From contig NC_020449.1 of assembly GCF_000146065.2 (NCBI RefSeq), forward strand, positions 434,001 to 498,000: DNA of 64,000 nucleotides, read 5' to 3'. Within the stretch, counting starts at the first letter, position 1. Each line of letters opens with the position of its first letter. Both the position numbers and the translations under genes were made by a program. The DNA comes from Candidatus Cloacimonas acidaminovorans str. Evry. Lineage in GTDB: Bacteria > Cloacimonadota > Cloacimonadia > Cloacimonadales > Cloacimonadaceae. The notes under the pieces were generated by a model that saw only the letters and a program-made list of their open reading frames with translations, was not told where the DNA came from and did no database searches. Positions 25,445 through 34,534 of the stretch are shown piece after piece.

Positions 25445-26592
25445 ATAGCTTAGAGCGAGTATTAGGTTATCCTTTTTATTATACGGGGGTTTTAGCCGAT
25501 AAGATTTTACATTGGAATAATCCCAGTTCCCTCTTTTTTTTCTTTCCTCATTTTCATACTGGAGGAGCAGAACAGGTTCATCTTGACATTTTGCGTATTT
25601 TTGCAGACCAAAAACCTTTTATTATAATTACTAAGAATTCGCGTAACAAAACCCATTATCAGGCAATGCAAAAAAGCGGAAGATTGATTGAAATATACAA
25701 ATACCTTAATAACACAAATCGTTTTTTAGTTAAGAATTTCTTCTATGGATTTCTGGCTTCAATGATCAATAGACATCCCAAGTCAATTGTGATTTCTGCC
25801 AACAGCACTATTTTCTATGAACTATGTTATTATTTGAAAGAGAGTTATATTATTGATATTCTGCATGGTCTGTTTGGAATAAATAACAAACACTGGGTTC
25901 GAGCAACTCCCAAAATCAATAAAAGAATAGTTGTCTCTCAAGCAGTATATAATTCAGTAAAAAAAATCTATATAACTAATGGCTTTGCTGATAAATATGA
26001 TGATCGTTTAAAAATAATTCACAATGCTGTCCCTTTGTGTAATTTTAATATTACTAAGGATTTGAATGCTCCTCTTAAAATTGTCTTTATTGCGCGCAAT
26101 TCAAAAGAGAAGCGATTCCACTTATATCAACACATTGCTCAAAAAGTTATTAAGGAGCTTCCGGGGACAATATTTTATTGTATAGGAAACTACGATAAAA
26201 CCGAACCGGCAGTGAATTTGGGTGAAATATGTAACCGCCAGAAGTTGTATGAGACAATAAAGGATTTTCATATTCTAATTCTATGTTCTATTTCCGAAGG
26301 TTTTGGTTTGGTAATAGCTGAAGCGATGACATGTGGTTTGGTTCCATTAGCTACTGATGTAGGAGGGGTAAAAGAGACCTTTCAGGATAAAATTAATGGT
26401 ATATTAGTTAGAGCTAAGGACGAACAGGAGATAATTGGAGAATTTATCTCTTATCTTAAGGAACTTGATGCAAATAGGGAATTATTACAGCAGATGAGTA
26501 ATTCAGCTCGGGAATATGTGCAAGAGCATTTTAATTATGACCGTTTTAAAGTTGAATACACCAAAGTAGTTGAAGAAGGCAGAAACCGGTAA
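25441..26592 (+). CDS. Glycosyltransferase family 4
   Basis: The 383-residue GT-B protein has the acceptor-side loop FPHFHTGGAEQVHLD (residues 34-48) and the C-terminal donor domain with IVFIARNSKEKRFHLY and the GT4 EX7E-type motif CSISEGFGLVIAEAMTCGLV (near residue 280). It uses a nucleotide sugar with retention of configuration. It is embedded in the glycan cluster with 4-nt and 0-nt junctions. Substrate unknown. Confidence 0.88.
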   Translation: MNSLERVLGYPFYYTGVLADKILHWNNPSSLFFFFPHFHTGGAEQVHLDILRIFADQKPFIIITKNSRNKTHYQAMQKSGRLIEIYKYLNNTNRFLVKNFFYGFLASMINRHPKSIVISANSTIFYELCYYLKESYIIDILHGLFGINNKHWVRATPKINKRIVVSQAVYNSVKKIYITNGFADKYDDRLKIIHNAVPLCNFNITKDLNAPLKIVFIARNSKEKRFHLYQHIAQKVIKELPGTIFYCIGNYDKTEPAVNLGEICNRQKLYETIKDFHILILCSISEGFGLVIAEAMTCGLVPLATDVGGVKETFQDKINGILVRAKDEQEIIGEFISYLKELDANRELLQQMSNSAREYVQEHFNYDRFKVEYTKVVEEGRNR

Positions 26593-27339
26593 ATGGAGCA
26601 ACTTTCTGCAGTTTTGATTGTAAAAAACGAGGAACAAAATATTTCCCGCTGCTTAAAATCTATTTCTTGGGCGGATGAAATAGTGGTTTTAGATACCGGT
26701 TCCAGCGATGAAACAGTCAATCTTTGTAAGGCATTGGGAGCTAAAGTTTATTATTTGGATAAATGGGAAGGTTTTGGCAAAGCCAAACAGCAAGCAGTAG
26801 ACCTTGCTTCTTTTGACTGGATTCTTTCTATTGATGCCGATGAGGAATTTAGCCAGGAACTGCAAAAAGAACTACAGGCACTTAAAAAAAGGAATTTTGA
26901 TAATTCTGCCTGGCGGCTAAAAAGAAGGTCTTATTATTTGGGTAAGCCAATTCATTTTTGCGGTTGGCAAAATGATGCTCCGGTGCGTTTGTTTAACAGA
27001 AAAAAAGGCGGATTTAACGAAAAGCTGGTTCACGAAGGCATTCAGACCTCGCAAAAAGTTAAGTCCTGTAAACATTATCTTTATCATTTTACTAATCCTA
27101 CAGCAGAAGTTCATTATGCCAAAATGCGTATGTATGGAGAATTAAGTGCCAAACAGCTTTATGCACAAGGCAAAAGAGCTAATGAATTTATTGCCTGGGT
27201 TAGAGGCATCTTCAAGTTCCTTAAAATGTTCATTTTCCAGCTGGGTTTTCTGGATGGTGCCAAGGGTTTTTTACTGTGTAAAAATTCCGCTTGGGGCGTT
27301 TGGTATCGTTATCATCTTTTAGGGAAAATGAAAAAATGA
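26593..27339 (+). CDS. Glycosyltransferase family 2 (WaaE/KdtX-like)
   Basis: The 248-residue GT2 enzyme shows LSAVLIVKNEEQNISRCLKS at the start, VVLDTGSSDETV and the metal motif WILSIDADEEFSQEL (near residue 76), plus the KdtX/WaaE feature VRLFNRKKGGFN with LVHEGI (near residue 140). The related enzymes add glucose or similar sugars to the inner core of lipopolysaccharide. This supports the view that the cluster builds a lipooligosaccharide core. It begins at the base after the previous stop and overlaps the next gene by 4 nt. Confidence 0.88.
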   Translation: MEQLSAVLIVKNEEQNISRCLKSISWADEIVVLDTGSSDETVNLCKALGAKVYYLDKWEGFGKAKQQAVDLASFDWILSIDADEEFSQELQKELQALKKRNFDNSAWRLKRRSYYLGKPIHFCGWQNDAPVRLFNRKKGGFNEKLVHEGIQTSQKVKSCKHYLYHFTNPTAEVHYAKMRMYGELSAKQLYAQGKRANEFIAWVRGIFKFLKMFIFQLGFLDGAKGFLLCKNSAWGVWYRYHLLGKMKK

Positions 27340-28418
27340 AAGTTCTTCATATTGATGCGGAAAAACATTGGAGAGGGGGTCAACAACAGGCAGTATATCT
27401 TTATGAAGGTATGCTTAAAAGTGATTATAAATGTGGTTTTGTTTGTTGTCCTGGTTCTCAATTACAGCAGTATTTTGAAAAAAAACGGCTACCTTATCAT
27501 TGTCTTATGTTCAGAGGTGAATCAGATATAATTTCAGCTTTTAATTTAGCTCGTCTTTGTCGTCGTTATTCCTATAATATTTTACAATTGCATAGCAGTC
27601 ATTCTCTCAGTTGGGGACTTTGGGCAAAGTTCTTTTATCCGAGCTTAAAACTTGTAGCTACAAGAAGAGTTGACTTTCCTATAGGTAAAAATCCTTTATC
27701 CGCTTTTAAGTATAAAAACAGAGCAGTTAATAAAATTGTTGCTGTTTCGGATAATATTCGCAAAGTTCTAATTTCCTGTGGTGTTCCCTCTGAAAAGGTT
27801 GTTGTTATTTATAGTGGAATAGACCTGCATAAATTTGATACTGTTCAGGTTCCGAAAGATTTTCGCCAAACCTGGAATATACCTGAAAAAAGCATTATTG
27901 TAGGAACCGTAGCTGCTTTTGCAGGACATAAGGATTATCCTAATTTTCTAAAATCTGCTTCAATGGCTGTAAAAGAAAATCCAAACCTGTTTTTTATAAC
28001 TGTTGGTGGAGGAGATTTACTTTCCGAAATGAAAAATATTGCTCAAGAATTAGGTTTGCAGGGACATATTGCGTTCACCGGTTTTCAAAAAGAAGTGGGA
28101 CATTTCTTAAAAGCATTTGATATCTTTGTTTTGGCTTCCTATCTGGAAGGACTTGGCACTTCTGTTTTAGAAGCAATGAGTATTGGACTTCCTGTTGTTG
28201 GAACAAAAGCAGGAGGTATTACGGAAATGATTATTTCTGGAGAAAATGGTCTTCTTGTTCCTCCTCAGAATCCATCAGAATTATCTAAAGCAATATTATA
28301 TTTGGCGCAAAACCCGTTATTGAGAGAAGAATACGGCAAAAAAGCGTTAGAAAGCGTCCAAAATTTTGATAAAGAGCGAATGATAGCTAAATATCTGGAG
28401 CTATACAAATCACTATGA
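27336..28418 (+). CDS. Glycosyltransferase family 4
   Basis: The 360-residue protein starts at ATG 27336, overlapping the previous stop; an earlier in-frame start lies inside that gene. It has KVLHIDAEKHWRGGQQQAVY at the N-terminus, VAVSDNIRKVLISCGVPSEK, the donor-domain start VGTVAAFAGHKDYPNFL and the EX7E motif LASYLEGLGTSVLEAMSIGL (near residue 265). It is a GT-B retaining transferase, probably acting on the same glycan as its neighbours. Substrate unknown. Confidence 0.88.
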   Translation: MKVLHIDAEKHWRGGQQQAVYLYEGMLKSDYKCGFVCCPGSQLQQYFEKKRLPYHCLMFRGESDIISAFNLARLCRRYSYNILQLHSSHSLSWGLWAKFFYPSLKLVATRRVDFPIGKNPLSAFKYKNRAVNKIVAVSDNIRKVLISCGVPSEKVVVIYSGIDLHKFDTVQVPKDFRQTWNIPEKSIIVGTVAAFAGHKDYPNFLKSASMAVKENPNLFFITVGGGDLLSEMKNIAQELGLQGHIAFTGFQKEVGHFLKAFDIFVLASYLEGLGTSVLEAMSIGLPVVGTKAGGITEMIISGENGLLVPPQNPSELSKAILYLAQNPLLREEYGKKALESVQNFDKERMIAKYLELYKSL

Positions 28419-29434
28419 AAGAGCCGCAAAATATTCTAATAGTGCAAACAGCTTTTATTGGCGATGTGATATTAATTACACCTTTGATAAGAGCTACAGC
28501 AGAATTGTATCCCCAGGCAAAAATAGATGTGATGGTTGTTCCTGATGCGGTTAAGTTACTGGAAAATAATCCTTATGTGAATGAAGTAATTATAGATGAA
28601 AAACGCAAAAATGTGGTTATATCTACCTTGCAACTAATCAAGCAGATTAGAGAGAAGCATTATGACCTGGTTATCACTCCTCATAGTTCATTTCGGACCC
28701 ATTTAATCCTGTATTTTAGTCATATTCCTGAACGCATAGGTTTTAACAGAGGTTCTGCTGCTTGGATGTTGACAAAAAAAGTAGAGCACTCTGTCGGTCC
28801 ACATAAGATAGTTAAAAACTTAGGACTTTTGAAACCTTTAAGCGAGAGGGAATTTGATCTGCAAACAGAACTTTTTCCTTCCGAAAAAGATAGGCAGAAA
28901 GCGGAAAAATTACTTCAACCCTTATCCGGAAAAACAATAATAGCTGTAGCACCTGGTTCTATCTGGCAAACCAAATGCTGGGAACCGAATTCTTATATCT
29001 CACTCTGCCGAAAACTGATAAATAGTGGTTATGCTATTGTGTTAATTGGAGGGGAAAGCGATAAACTCATAAGTAATGAAATAGAAAATGCCTTGGGGAA
29101 AAATAATGCTAATCTAATAAATCTGGCAGGAGTTACTAATTTACTGGAAAGTGCTGCTGTAATTGCAAAATGTTCTTTAATGATTTGTAATGATAGTGGC
29201 GCAATGCATATTGCCAATGCTATGCAGACAAGGGTTTTTGCCTTTTTTGGACCTACGGTTCAGCGTTTTGGCTATTATCCTTATCGGGAAGGAGACAGAG
29301 TTTTTGAAGTGGAACTGGAATGTAGACCCTGTGGTAGTCATGGCAGTAAAAAATGTCCGCAAAAACATCATAACTGTATGAAACAGATAGAAGTAGAGCC
29401 GGTTTTTAAGGCAGTAGAAACTACCTTGAGATAG
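28415..29434 (+). CDS. Heptosyltransferase-family glycosyltransferase (GT9)
   Basis: The 339-residue protein has the GT9 start ILIVQTAFIGDVILITPLIR, the donor-domain motif IIAVAPGSIWQTKCWEP with LIGGESDK, and the conserved CNDSGAMHIANAMQTRVFAF followed by FGPT. The C-terminal CRPCGSHGSKKCPQKHHNCM carries the cysteine/histidine cluster common in ADP-heptose:LPS heptosyltransferases of the WaaF type. It probably adds heptose to inner-core LPS. It is the last glycan gene and ends 9 nt before tatD. Confidence 0.9.
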   Translation: MKEPQNILIVQTAFIGDVILITPLIRATAELYPQAKIDVMVVPDAVKLLENNPYVNEVIIDEKRKNVVISTLQLIKQIREKHYDLVITPHSSFRTHLILYFSHIPERIGFNRGSAAWMLTKKVEHSVGPHKIVKNLGLLKPLSEREFDLQTELFPSEKDRQKAEKLLQPLSGKTIIAVAPGSIWQTKCWEPNSYISLCRKLINSGYAIVLIGGESDKLISNEIENALGKNNANLINLAGVTNLLESAAVIAKCSLMICNDSGAMHIANAMQTRVFAFFGPTVQRFGYYPYREGDRVFEVELECRPCGSHGSKKCPQKHHNCMKQIEVEPVFKAVETTLR

Positions 29435-29443
29435 GAGAGAACG

Positions 29444-30169
29444 ATGGCTTTTATAATAGATGGGCATTGTCATTTAGCCAATTTGGATGTGCTAATGCCA
29501 GTTAAACCCTTAATGGATGAAACAAAGAAATTTGGCTTGGACTTTTGGCTTTCTTCTGCACTTACAAAAGCGGAAATTGCCTGGCATCAAAAAAACCCCG
29601 ATAAACGCATTGCTTATAGTGCTGGAATTCATCCTAACTACAAAGAGTGCGATTTGGAACTGAAGGATATTGAAGAACTCTGTATAGAGAAAAGGATTTG
29701 GGCAATAGGAGAAATCGGATTGGACAGAAACAATCCTGATTTTGCAGGTCAACTGAAGATATTTATAGAGCAGCTGGAACTTGCCAAACAATACAATTTG
29801 CCTGTGGTTTTACACCTGGTGGGGCATATTAGCGAAGCATATAAACTGCTGAAACAATATAAATTGCCTTATCTTGTGCATGGTTATGCAAGTTCCTTAC
29901 AGGGTTTTAAGGAACTTTTACGCCTAAAGTCCTTTTTTACTATTTCCGAGCGTTTATTGAAGTGGGATAAAAAAGAGCTTTTAAAAGCTATGATAGAAAG
30001 TAAACGCTATCTTTTTGAGACAGATATCACCCGAGATTATGTGCAGGAAGAAGAAACTAATCCTCTTTTGCGCTTAAATACTCTTATTTCTTCTGTAGCT
30101 GAATTTGCAGAAATTCCAAGAGGTAAATTAATAGAACAACAACAAAAAAACTTTAACAGCTATGAATAA
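29444..30169 (+). CDS. TatD-family metal-dependent hydrolase
   Basis: The 241-residue TIM-barrel protein has IDGHCHLANLD (HxH metal pair), AIGEIGLDRN with the Glu ligand, LPVVLHLVGHISE and a C-terminal FETDI Asp. TatD proteins are metal-dependent 3'-5' exonucleases or hydrolases. It is slightly shorter than most (about 255) and several loops differ, and the usual Q.AIGE.GLD block is well kept, so function is likely retained. AGGAGA precedes the ATG. It overlaps the next gene by 8 nt. Confidence 0.85.
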   Translation: MAFIIDGHCHLANLDVLMPVKPLMDETKKFGLDFWLSSALTKAEIAWHQKNPDKRIAYSAGIHPNYKECDLELKDIEELCIEKRIWAIGEIGLDRNNPDFAGQLKIFIEQLELAKQYNLPVVLHLVGHISEAYKLLKQYKLPYLVHGYASSLQGFKELLRLKSFFTISERLLKWDKKELLKAMIESKRYLFETDITRDYVQEEETNPLLRLNTLISSVAEFAEIPRGKLIEQQQKNFNSYE

Positions 30170-30896
30170 AGCGGATTTTTATAGAACAGAGCTATTAGTT
30201 GGACAACAAGGAATGCAGAAATTAGCCCAAACCTGCGTTGCAATTATTGGTTTGGGTGGAGTTGGTTCTTATTCTGCAGAGGCCTTAGCTCGTTCTGGGA
30301 TAGGGAAATTTATTCTGATTGACTTTGATGTAATTGAGGCAACTAATATCAACAGGCAGATTTTAGCTTTGCATTCCACAATTGGCAAGCCCAAGGTGGA
30401 AATAATGCAGCAGAGGATTCTGGATATCAATCCACAGGCAGATGTGATTATGTATAAGGAAGTTCTGGATAAGGAAAATCAGGAAAGATTACTTACGGGA
30501 GCGGATTATTGTGTAGATGCCATTGATAGTTTGGGTTCCAAAATATGTCTATTGGAGTATTTGATTAAAAATGAAGACAAATTTATCAGTGTAATGGGAG
30601 CGGGAAATCGTTTAGACCCCTTTCAAGTTCATCTTTCTACGATTGATAAAAGCCACAATTGCCCTTTAGCAAGAAGAGTTAGAAAACTATTAAGCAAGAG
30701 AGGTATTCAGAGAAATTTTCCCTGTGTTTATTCTTCCGAGTTGCCCCTTGTTCCTGAAAAAAATAATGATATTTCGGAAGAGGGAGTTATTGATAGAGCA
30801 AAGCAAAAACAAGTTATTGGTTCTATCAGTTATTTACCTGCTGTAATGGGATTGATGGCTGCGTCTTATGTTATAAGATCTATTCTGGAAGGTTGA
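30162..30896 (+). CDS. tcdA: tRNA threonylcarbamoyladenosine dehydratase (TcdA/CsdL)
   Basis: The 244-residue E1-like enzyme has the ATP-binding motif VAIIGLGGVGSYSAEALARS, the FDVIEATNINRQ segment and VDAIDSLGSKICLLEYL. It lacks the C-terminal ubiquitin-fold and rhodanese parts of MoeB/ThiF. TcdA cyclises the t6A modification at position 37 of ANN-decoding tRNAs using ATP. MoeB/ThiF-like alternatives are less likely because no sulfur-carrier gene is near. Its start lies inside the tatD end. No terminator is obvious after its stop. Confidence 0.87.
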   Translation: MNKADFYRTELLVGQQGMQKLAQTCVAIIGLGGVGSYSAEALARSGIGKFILIDFDVIEATNINRQILALHSTIGKPKVEIMQQRILDINPQADVIMYKEVLDKENQERLLTGADYCVDAIDSLGSKICLLEYLIKNEDKFISVMGAGNRLDPFQVHLSTIDKSHNCPLARRVRKLLSKRGIQRNFPCVYSSELPLVPEKNNDISEEGVIDRAKQKQVIGSISYLPAVMGLMAASYVIRSILEG

Positions 30897-30956
30897 AGTC
30901 CTTGTCAACCCAAATAAACTTCATGCGGATTTCGCAGATTTTTTATATTATTTTTA

Positions 30957-31032
30957 GTCGTCATAAGTCCTCACTGCCAAACGAATTTGTGGGATGTGTA
31001 TAATTTTTGAAAGCATTGACGACTCCTGACTT
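30957..31032. repeat. Dispersed ~75-bp repeat, copy 2
   Basis: Begins GTCGTCATAAGTCCTCACTG and ends TGACGACTCCTGACTT, in the gap between convergent genes. It is nearly identical in layout to copy 3 at 34535-34609 and more distantly to copy 1 at 3456-3530. It is preceded, as is copy 3, by TTGAAGTCC, ...AAACTTCA and CGCAGATT sequences, so the repeated unit may extend back to about 30893. Confidence 0.7.
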
Positions 31033-31034
31033 AC

Positions 31035-31058
31035 AAGAACGAGGAGGATATCGTTCTT
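31035..31058. terminator. Hairpin between convergent genes
   Basis: AAGAACGA and TCGTTCTT form a perfect eight-pair stem with an eight-nt loop, placed between tcdA (+) and the nucleotidyltransferase (-). It lacks a clear T-tract on either strand, so a terminator role is only suggested by location. Confidence 0.3.
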
Positions 31059-31064
31059 CCGCAA

Positions 31065-31760
31065 TCAGAATTTTTGAGCAAATTGATATGCTTCAGGAGT
31101 GTCTATATCTATCCACTGATTTGCTTTATTTAAAGTAATTGACTTTATACGCCTTAACGGTATCAATTCTGTAATGGCATTGCTGATAGAGTCCTTTCCT
31201 TTGGCAACTGCCTTTTCTACCGCAGAAAAGAAATCCGGTTCCAAACGGAAAATTCCGCAATCAAGAGCATTGTAATCAGTCAGTTCTTTTCCGATGGCAA
31301 TTATGTAATCATTTTCAGTTTTTACTTTGGTAGCGTCATCAAGATCAAAGTTTTCCGTTATAAAGGGGTCAACTAAAAGCAGGTTTATGCGTTCAGGGGA
31401 ATCCACAATTTGTTTCAGTGCTTCCACTTTTACCAGGTGATCAGCCATAGAAAGGAGAAAAGGTTCAGCCATTATATAATTCTTTACTTTGTAAACCGAA
31501 AGAGCATTGCCTTTTTCCCATTCAAGGTTTTCCGCAAAAGTAACTGGTAAAGACGGGGGATTTTTCTGCAGATAATCTACGATATAATTCTTCTTAAAAC
31601 CAACTACTATAATCAGTTCCGTTATTCCTGCCTGTTTTAGCTGTTCAATAATAGTGGAAAGAATAGTTCCGTTTTTATAGGGAAGCAGGGTTTTAGGAAC
31701 TTGCTTTGTAGTTTTCCAAAGGCGACTGCCAATTCCGGCAGAAATTATTACACCTTTCAA
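31065..31760 (-). CDS. Sugar/inositol-phosphate nucleotidyltransferase
   Basis: The 231-residue NTP-transferase starts at TTG 31760, 3 nt after the TagF-like stop. It has the nucleotide-binding signature MKGVIISAGIGSRLWKTT with the downstream PKTLLPY lysine, the GITELIIVVGFKKNYI segment and LLSMADHLV with the metal Asp. The fold is that of CTP- or UTP-dependent sugar-phosphate nucleotidyltransferases, including the CTP:inositol-1-phosphate cytidylyltransferase group. In this operon with inositol-phosphate synthase and a CDP-alcohol-dependent transferase, making CDP-inositol is the most attractive inference. Phosphocholine-type or hexose-1-P specificity is not excluded. Confidence 0.8.
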   Translation of the reverse strand: MKGVIISAGIGSRLWKTTKQVPKTLLPYKNGTILSTIIEQLKQAGITELIIVVGFKKNYIVDYLQKNPPSLPVTFAENLEWEKGNALSVYKVKNYIMAEPFLLSMADHLVKVEALKQIVDSPERINLLLVDPFITENFDLDDATKVKTENDYIIAIGKELTDYNALDCGIFRLEPDFFSAVEKAVAKGKDSISNAITELIPLRRIKSITLNKANQWIDIDTPEAYQFAQKF

Positions 31761-31763
31761 AAT

Positions 31764-32870
31764 TTACACTCCATTTTCGTGACCGCCTTCATAGTATAAT
31801 TCTTCCATTTTTTCTACAAAACGGATAGCGGCTTTTCCATCCAAGCCATAGAAATAGCGTTGACGGTATTCATCCGCTTTGGCAATCATATCTAAAGTAG
31901 GATTGAGAGCTGTAGCAATTGCTTCAGGAAGCTGTTTTCCGTTTTGGATATGGGGATAAGCGCCTTTTAAAAACTCCCGGTTATCAATTTCCAACAGAGG
32001 TTGACCGTCCGAATGATTAAGTTTATCGCAAGCAAGATCATAAACAATACCAAATTTATTTAGGGCAATAAAATCAAAAACCGTGCTGGATGCCTCACTG
32101 AGAACCGTATCGGCAGCAGCATAATAAGGGACAATATTAAATTCTATAAAAGGTAAAAGTACGGAATGGGGATACTTTTTCACCCTTTTTTCAAAAATGC
32201 GATGTTGTTTATGCGGGGCATATTTTCCCATCCAGCTGTATGGGTGAAGTTTAATTATTAAGTTATAGTCCCTGGTTTGCTCAAAGATGTCATCTTTTAT
32301 TTCATACATACAGGTTGGCTTATAAGTGGGAGCGAAGAGGATTGTTTTTTTAGCGGGATTAAGACCCCAGCGTTGCAAGACCTCTTCTCTGTTAAATTTA
32401 CCCTGAAAGTAATAGTCCAATTTGGGTAAGCCGATTAAATGGACTTCGCTTTTTCCCAAATAAGGGCATTTTAACAAGGAATCAACTCTATGTTGGCCTT
32501 CCACAAAAATCTGGTATTTAACCCCAGGAGAGCGAGCTAAATTGCGATAAAGTATGTTTTTAATTCCTGTTCCGTGATTCAGAAAAATCAATAGTGTTTT
32601 TCCATAGTCCTTTGCATTATGTAGTGTGTCACCGGAAATTACAATATCAAAGCCCTTTGTTTCGTTGGTAAAACGGTAGCCAAGTTTTTTCCAGTCCTCA
32701 ATTATCTGGTTCCGATAGGGAAATTCAAAGATGAAATACTTTATTTTTTCCATATCCAATGAGAACCAGACATCGTATTTATCGTTATTCAGCAAGAGGT
32801 CTATAATCGGATCAAAGGCGGACTTATGATAGGCATAACCTATTCTGAACAGGAGTTTTATCTTCTTCAT
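31764..32870 (-). CDS. TagF-like CDP-alcohol phosphotransferase
   Basis: The 368-residue protein resembles the CDP-glycerol:polyglycerophosphate glycerophosphotransferase family (TagF/TagB), which are GT-B folded: ILFAPTYKPTCM, LIIKLHPYSWMG and AAADTVLSEASSTVFDFIAL are the usual donor-site blocks. The HGTGIKN segment near residue 100 matches the acceptor-site histidine of the family. It should transfer a phospho-alcohol from a CDP carrier to a surface glycan. With its neighbours, phospho-inositol is a possible cargo, but glycerol-phosphate remains possible. No membrane helix is seen. Confidence 0.82.
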   Translation of the reverse strand: MKKIKLLFRIGYAYHKSAFDPIIDLLLNNDKYDVWFSLDMEKIKYFIFEFPYRNQIIEDWKKLGYRFTNETKGFDIVISGDTLHNAKDYGKTLLIFLNHGTGIKNILYRNLARSPGVKYQIFVEGQHRVDSLLKCPYLGKSEVHLIGLPKLDYYFQGKFNREEVLQRWGLNPAKKTILFAPTYKPTCMYEIKDDIFEQTRDYNLIIKLHPYSWMGKYAPHKQHRIFEKRVKKYPHSVLLPFIEFNIVPYYAAADTVLSEASSTVFDFIALNKFGIVYDLACDKLNHSDGQPLLEIDNREFLKGAYPHIQNGKQLPEAIATALNPTLDMIAKADEYRQRYFYGLDGKAAIRFVEKMEELYYEGGHENGV

Positions 32871-32931
32871 CGTCTGTTTAATCTGCTAAAAGTATCAAAA
32901 TAGGTATGGAGACAAGCCCCATACAAGAAAA

Positions 32932-34251
32932 TTACATTTCGTTATAATACTCCAAACCCAGATGAGTAATAAGGTCTTCTTTCATCATATAACGCAGGGT
33001 ATTTTTCATTTTCATCTGCTGAATGAAAAGATCGTTTTCAGGATAGAGCCCGGGAGCTGTCATCGGTGATTTCCAGAAGAAAGAAAGCCATTCCTGAACT
33101 CCGGACATATTACAGCGCTGTGCCAAATCTATAAAGAGAATTAAATCCAACAAAACAGGAGCAGCAAGAATGCTATCTCTGCACAGGAAATTTATTTTAA
33201 TTTGCATCGGATAACCGAGCCAGCCAAAAATATCTATATTATCCCAGCTTTCTTTATTATCGCCACGCGGGGGATAATAATTGATGCGGACTTTATGATA
33301 AAGGTTTTTATAGAGTTGAGGATATTTTTCCGGTTCCAGAATCGTTTCCAGTACGGAAAGTTTACTAACTTCTTTGGTTTTAAAGCTTTCGGGGTCATCA
33401 AGAACTTCCCCGTCTCTATTACCTAAAATATTTGTAGAGAACCAACCGTGAATCCCTAACATTCTGGCTTTTAAACCTGGAGCGATTATAGTTTTCATCA
33501 GGGTTTGACCTGTCTTGAAATCTTTACCTGCAACGGGAACTTTTTTCTCTTCCGCCAGTTTTCTCAGAGCGGGAATTTCCAGATTTAAGTTCGGAGCTCC
33601 GTTCAGAAAAGGGACTCCCATTTGCAAAGCGGCATAAGCATAAATCATAGAAGGGGCAATTGCCGGATGATTATCGCGCAAACCCTGTTCAAAACTTTCC
33701 AGAGTATTATGAACAGGATCCGATTCTAAATAGACCTCTGTAGAGGCAGCCCAAGCCATAACCAGGCGGCTACAATTATTTATTTCCTGGAAGCGTTTGA
33801 TATCATCCATCAGTTGCTGAGCTAAATCCATTTTATTGATTCCGGTTTTCACATAAGTGCCGTGTAATTTTTTTACATAGTTATTGTTGAAAACCGCCTT
33901 TTGTGGTTTCAGAGAACGCAGTTCCGGTTCTATTTTATCCAGCAGTTCTTTTTCCAGAACTCCCGCTTTTAAAGCAGATTCATAAGCATCGTATTCAAAA
34001 ATATCCCAAGCCATAAATTCCAAATCTTCCAAATTAGCCAAGGGAACAAAGTCCTTTATTAAAGGAGTTCTATTTTCTGTTCTTTTACCTAAACGGATTG
34101 TGGACATCTGAGTGACCGAACCAAAGGGCTCGGAAATGCCTTTTTTAATTGCTTGAACGCCAGCCACAAAAGTTGTACTTACAGCTCCTAAACCGACTAA
34201 CATAACGCCAAGTTTGCCTTCTGCAGGTTTTATTTCATTACCTCTAAGCAT
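32932..34251 (-). CDS. ino1: myo-Inositol-1-phosphate synthase
   Basis: The 439-residue protein starts at the ATG ending at 34251, behind GGAGAAAAA; a longer upstream frame lacks an RBS. It has the NAD-binding motif VMLVGLGAVSTTFVAGV, the MAWAASTEVYLES segment, SMIYAYAALQMGVPFLNGAP, GKDFKTGQTLMKT and LGIHGWFSTNILGNRDG, all typical of Ino1. It converts glucose-6-phosphate to inositol-1-phosphate. Here it begins an operon with a TagF-like transferase and a nucleotidyltransferase, suggesting activated inositol as the product. The gap to the next gene is 61 nt. Confidence 0.9.
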   Translation of the reverse strand: MLRGNEIKPAEGKLGVMLVGLGAVSTTFVAGVQAIKKGISEPFGSVTQMSTIRLGKRTENRTPLIKDFVPLANLEDLEFMAWDIFEYDAYESALKAGVLEKELLDKIEPELRSLKPQKAVFNNNYVKKLHGTYVKTGINKMDLAQQLMDDIKRFQEINNCSRLVMAWAASTEVYLESDPVHNTLESFEQGLRDNHPAIAPSMIYAYAALQMGVPFLNGAPNLNLEIPALRKLAEEKKVPVAGKDFKTGQTLMKTIIAPGLKARMLGIHGWFSTNILGNRDGEVLDDPESFKTKEVSKLSVLETILEPEKYPQLYKNLYHKVRINYYPPRGDNKESWDNIDIFGWLGYPMQIKINFLCRDSILAAPVLLDLILFIDLAQRCNMSGVQEWLSFFWKSPMTAPGLYPENDLFIQQMKMKNTLRYMMKEDLITHLGLEYYNEM

Positions 34252-34534
34252 TTTTTCTCCTTTTTTGTTGCTTATTTTTATCCAGTAAATATATAAATGC
34301 GTAGGTGTCAAGCATAAATGTTTATTTTACACCGAGAACACTGAAGTCACCGAAAATAACGAAAGTGTTATCGGAGAACACTGTTTTTCTGGAAGATTGA
34401 AGTCCTATTCAAACAAGTAAACTTCACGCAGATTGTGCTGATTACGCAGATTTTTTTATTTTTTTATTACAGATATTAAATCGTGCTGATCCGGTTGATT
34501 CAGTTATCTGCGTTCTATTTTTATATTTTTTGGG

